Shown piece after piece: positions 61,363 to 64,000 of a DNA stretch of 64,000 nucleotides; within the stretch, counting starts at the first letter, position 1; each line of letters opens with the position of its first letter. A model generated the notes under the pieces. The model ran no database searches. It was not told the DNA's origin and worked only from the letters and a program-made list of their open reading frames with translations. The DNA is from Ruminococcus sp. (GTDB taxonomy: Bacteria > Bacillota > Clostridia > Oscillospirales > Ruminococcaceae): positions 1 through 64,000 of the forward strand of contig SVNT01000004.1 of assembly GCA_015066785.1 (NCBI GenBank). Reading direction: 5' to 3'. The translations under genes were made by a program, and so were the position numbers.

Positions 61363-62637
61363 ATGAAGATAAAAAGAGTGCTTGTCAACACGGTGTGCAA
61401 CCTCGGTGACAGGCTTAAACCCGTGATACTGAAGATTGTTCCGCTTTCGGTGTCAAAGAAGATAAAGCAGAGGCTTATAAATTCGGCTTACGACGGAAGT
61501 GCAAAAAAGCCGTTCGAGAAAGACGCATACCCCTACGGTATAAACCTCATCGGATTTATAAAGGCACAGATGGGGCTGGGCGAGGGCTGTCGGCTTATTG
61601 CAAGGGCAACGGAAGTCACGGACATACCCTTCGGGATAATAGAAACACGGGTAGGAAACCCGTTTAATCACAACGATACGACCTTCGACGACAGACTGAT
61701 GAAGTCTGCGCAGTACGGGATAAATATATTCCACGTAAACCCCGAACAGATGGTGCCGTTACAGCTTTCGCTCCCTGTGGACACGCTTGACAGACGGTAC
61801 AATGTCGGCATCTGGCTGTGGGAGCTTGAGGAGTTACCTGACGAATGGCTCAACGCCTTTTCCCTCGTTGACGAGGTATGGGCGCCGTCGGTTTTCAACT
61901 GTGAGAGTCTTCGCAGGAAATCCCCCGTGCCCGTAACTCTGATACCATACGGAATAGAGCCGTCAACGGACTCCGACAAGAGCAGGGGAGATTTCAGACT
62001 GCCCGACGGGGATTTCCTTTTTCTCTGTATGTACGACACGAATTCGACAATCGAGAGGAAAAATCCCGTGGGTGCGATAAGGGCGTACAAAAAGGCGTTC
62101 TGCGGAAACGAGAACGGCGTGGGACTTGTAGTAAAGGTGAACAATCCGACCGACGAGGATATGGCAAGGATAAAGAGCGAATGTGACGGCTGTGAGAATG
62201 TCTATTTCATCTCCGACACTCTGGACAGGCCCGATGTGAACGCACTTATTTCCTGCTGTGATGTTTTTGTTTCTCTGCACAGGGCGGAGGGGTTCGGTCT
62301 TGTCATTGCGGAGGCTATGGCACTCGGCACCCCCGTAATTGCAACGAACTGGTCTGCGAATGTGGACTTTATGAACGGGGAAAATTCCTGCCCCGTGGGA
62401 TATACGCTCGTAACGATAGAAAAAAGCTGTCACTCCTACAAAGCGGGACAGCGCTGGGCAGAACCCGACGAGGATGAGGCGACAGAGTATATGAAACGCC
62501 TTTTCTCCGACAGAGAATATTATGACAGAATACGCACAGGCGCAAAGGAATATATCACGGAAAACTACTCGGTGAAAAAATCCGCAGAGGCGATAAAAAA
62601 TCGGATTGACGAAATTTACGGAAGGGGAAACGCTTGA
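61363..62637 (+). CDS. GT4-like glycosyltransferase
   Basis: This 424-residue GT-B transferase has YGINLIGFIKAQMGLGEGCR near 60, NVGIWLWELEELPDEW, VWAPSVFNCESLR, LIPYGIE and the donor half VFVSLHRAEGFGLVIAEAMA with E-x7-E. The GxGEGxR-type start and WLWEL segment recur in transferases of rhamnose-containing polysaccharides. It is divergent from the polysaccharide operon and may add to the same polymer. Its stop overlaps the next start (TGATG). Confidence 0.85.
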   Translation: MKIKRVLVNTVCNLGDRLKPVILKIVPLSVSKKIKQRLINSAYDGSAKKPFEKDAYPYGINLIGFIKAQMGLGEGCRLIARATEVTDIPFGIIETRVGNPFNHNDTTFDDRLMKSAQYGINIFHVNPEQMVPLQLSLPVDTLDRRYNVGIWLWELEELPDEWLNAFSLVDEVWAPSVFNCESLRRKSPVPVTLIPYGIEPSTDSDKSRGDFRLPDGDFLFLCMYDTNSTIERKNPVGAIRAYKKAFCGNENGVGLVVKVNNPTDEDMARIKSECDGCENVYFISDTLDRPDVNALISCCDVFVSLHRAEGFGLVIAEAMALGTPVIATNWSANVDFMNGENSCPVGYTLVTIEKSCHSYKAGQRWAEPDEDEATEYMKRLFSDREYYDRIRTGAKEYITENYSVKKSAEAIKNRIDEIYGRGNA

Positions 62638-63359
62638 TGGAAAAGAGCTTTGAAGTATTATCGGAAAAGATAAAAATCTGCGTGACGGCAGAGCACAGGT
62701 TCGGCACCGACGCATTTCTTCTTTCGGATTTTGCGGCACCGAGGCACAAGGATATTGTCTGCGACCTCGGTACAGGGTGCGGAATAATTCCTCTGCTTAT
62801 GGTGAAGGCATTCGCTCCGAAGAAAATATACGCACTCGATATACAGAGTCAGGCGATAGAACAGCTCAGAGAAAGCATATCCGTGTCGGAAATCGACAAT
62901 GTCGAGCCGATATGCGCCGACCTCAAGGAACTGTGGAAGGACGCTCCCTTAGGGCAGTGTGATGTTGTCACCTGCAACCCTCCGTACAAGGCGTACAAGG
63001 CGGGGATAGAGAGCGAAATGACAGCGCAGAAAATCGCACGGCACGAAATTCTCTGCGACATAAACGATGTGTGCAGGGCAGGGGCAAAGCTCCTTAAATT
63101 CGGAGGAAAGCTGTGCGTCTGCAACCGCCCCGAAAGGCTTGCGGATGTCATATGTGCAATGCGCAACAACGGGATTGAGCCGAAGGCTATGCGGGCAGTC
63201 AGCAAAACCCCCGACGACGAGCCGTGGCTGTTTCTTCTTGAGGGAAGAAAGGGTGGCAAGCCGTTCATGAGGATACTCCCCCAGCTTTACATAAGGAGCG
63301 GCGACGGATTTTCCGACGAGCTGAAGGCAATATACAACAAAGGGAAAGAGCAGGTTTAG
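62637..63359 (+). CDS. tRNA1(Val) N6-adenine methyltransferase-like (TrmN6/YfiC type)
   Basis: The 240-residue class I methyltransferase has RFGTDAFLLSDFAAPRHKD, DLGTGCGIIPLLMVKAF for SAM binding, and the N6-adenine signature VVTCNPPYKAYKAG. Relatives modify A37 of tRNA1(Val), and in Firmicutes the gene commonly precedes rsmI, as here. The ATG at 62637 overlaps the upstream stop and follows GAAGGGGAAA. Confidence 0.88.
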   Translation: MEKSFEVLSEKIKICVTAEHRFGTDAFLLSDFAAPRHKDIVCDLGTGCGIIPLLMVKAFAPKKIYALDIQSQAIEQLRESISVSEIDNVEPICADLKELWKDAPLGQCDVVTCNPPYKAYKAGIESEMTAQKIARHEILCDINDVCRAGAKLLKFGGKLCVCNRPERLADVICAMRNNGIEPKAMRAVSKTPDDEPWLFLLEGRKGGKPFMRILPQLYIRSGDGFSDELKAIYNKGKEQV

Positions 63360-63362
63360 CGT

Positions 63363-64000
63363 ATGGCAGGTAAATTATATGTTGTCGGTACGCCGATAGG
63401 CAATCTCTCGGATATGACTTTCAGGGGAGTGGAAACCCTTGAAAGCGTCGATTTCATAGCCGCAGAGGATACGAGAGTGACGCTGAAGCTGCTCAACAGC
63501 TATGAGATAAAAAAGCCTCTGGTGAGCTATCATCAGCACAGCAGAAGCAATGTGGCGCAGGAAATCGCCGACAGGATAATGGCAGGCGAGAACGGCGCAA
63601 TAGTTACCGATGCGGGAATGCCCTGCGTTTCCGACCCGGGTGAAGAGCTGGTGCGTGTCTGCGTCGAAAGAGGGATTATCGTCGAGGTTGTACCTGCGGC
63701 GTCGGCGGCGGTTTCCGCACTTGCCGTAAGCGGACTCCCTACGGCGAGGTTTGCGTTCGAGGGTTTTCTTTCGACGGTGAAAAAAGAACGCCGGGAGCAT
63801 CTCGAAAGCCTTATACACGACAGGCACACGCTGATATTCTACGAGGCACCGCACAAGCTGGTCGGCACTCTTGAGGATATGAAGAAAACCCTCGGCGACA
63901 GAAGAATTTCCCTCTGCCGTGAGCTTACGAAAATGCACGAAGAAATAATCCGCACTACAATAGGCGGTGCGATAGAGTATTACAGCGGCGACAAATCTCC
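63363..64000 (+). CDS. rsmI: 16S rRNA (cytidine(1402)-2'-O)-methyltransferase, cut by window end
   Basis: The frame starts MAGKLYVVGTPIGNLSDMTF, the characteristic RsmI opening. It continues with AAEDTRVTLKLLNSYEI, SYHQHSRSN, VTDAGMPCVSDPGEELV, VVPAASAAVSALAVSGL and LIFYEAPHKL. RsmI methylates the ribose of C1402 in 16S rRNA. About 212 residues are present and the 3' end lies beyond the window. It starts 3 nt after the previous stop. Confidence 0.95.
   Translation, partial: MAGKLYVVGTPIGNLSDMTFRGVETLESVDFIAAEDTRVTLKLLNSYEIKKPLVSYHQHSRSNVAQEIADRIMAGENGAIVTDAGMPCVSDPGEELVRVCVERGIIVEVVPAASAAVSALAVSGLPTARFAFEGFLSTVKKERREHLESLIHDRHTLIFYEAPHKLVGTLEDMKKTLGDRRISLCRELTKMHEEIIRTTIGGAIEYYSGDKS

Overview
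The window reads as a chromosome segment of a low-GC Gram-positive gut or rumen anaerobe of the Ruminococcus/Oscillospiraceae type. This is inferred from the T-box leader, a CIRCE element, strong AGGAGG-type ribosome sites, -35/-10 promoters with 17-nt spacers, and intracellular phosphorolysis of cellobiose and glycogen. The species cannot be fixed from the sequence alone.

Layout. 1-4.5 kb: tRNA-Asn, a T-box controlling an ACT/metallo-beta-lactamase protein, a membrane protein plus GT2 pair, and a tandem DUF1508 protein. 5.2-9.0 kb: two paralogous membrane EAL proteins, one with intact catalytic residues and one degenerate. 9.2-13.4 kb: rfbA-rfbC-rfbB with a TPR glycosyltransferase. 13.6-15.3 kb: an HExxH protein and a lipoprotein. 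15.4-22.2 kb: a compact orphan phage-head cluster (terminase, portal, capsid, protease-like, connector, tail-like) with no integrase, tail tube, tape measure or lysis genes. 22.3-36.5 kb: a mutarotase-like protein, polysaccharide deacetylase plus bactofilin, cellobiose phosphorylase, NCS2 permease, pectinesterase, Hsp20 with a CIRCE site, and glycogen phosphorylase. 36.84-51.21 kb: a lower-GC integrative mobilizable element. 51.4-52.6 kb: a signal-peptidase-like protein lacking its catalytic residues. 52.9-61.2 kb: an operon for a GDP-D-rhamnose-type polysaccharide exported by an ABC transporter. 61.4-64 kb: a glycosyltransferase, an N6-adenine RNA methyltransferase and the start of rsmI.

Three observations stand out. 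(1) A 287-nt multi-hairpin sequence occurs three times (4667, 25786 and 30854), always in the same orientation, always between convergent genes, and inside a mosaic of inverted modules. It looks like an undescribed structured RNA or a miniature mobile element. (2) The integrative element split a tRNA-Thr(CGT) gene in its anticodon loop. The two halves lie 14.3 kb apart, share a 10-bp core and restore a perfect anticodon stem when joined. The element carries a complete replacement tRNA-Thr(CGT) just inside its right end. Its cargo is McrBC plus a two-gene operon of a surface protein and a lipoprotein with a nuclease-toxin-like C-terminus. (3) The phage-head cluster is stripped down, and its capsid gene has the codon bias of highly expressed host genes, which suggests domestication.

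The sugar genes fit together. Cellobiose phosphorylase and glycogen phosphorylase both yield glucose 1-phosphate, RfbA turns that sugar phosphate into dTDP-glucose for RfbB and RfbC, and the ManC-Gmd-Rmd branch supplies GDP-D-rhamnose to the ABC-exported polysaccharide.
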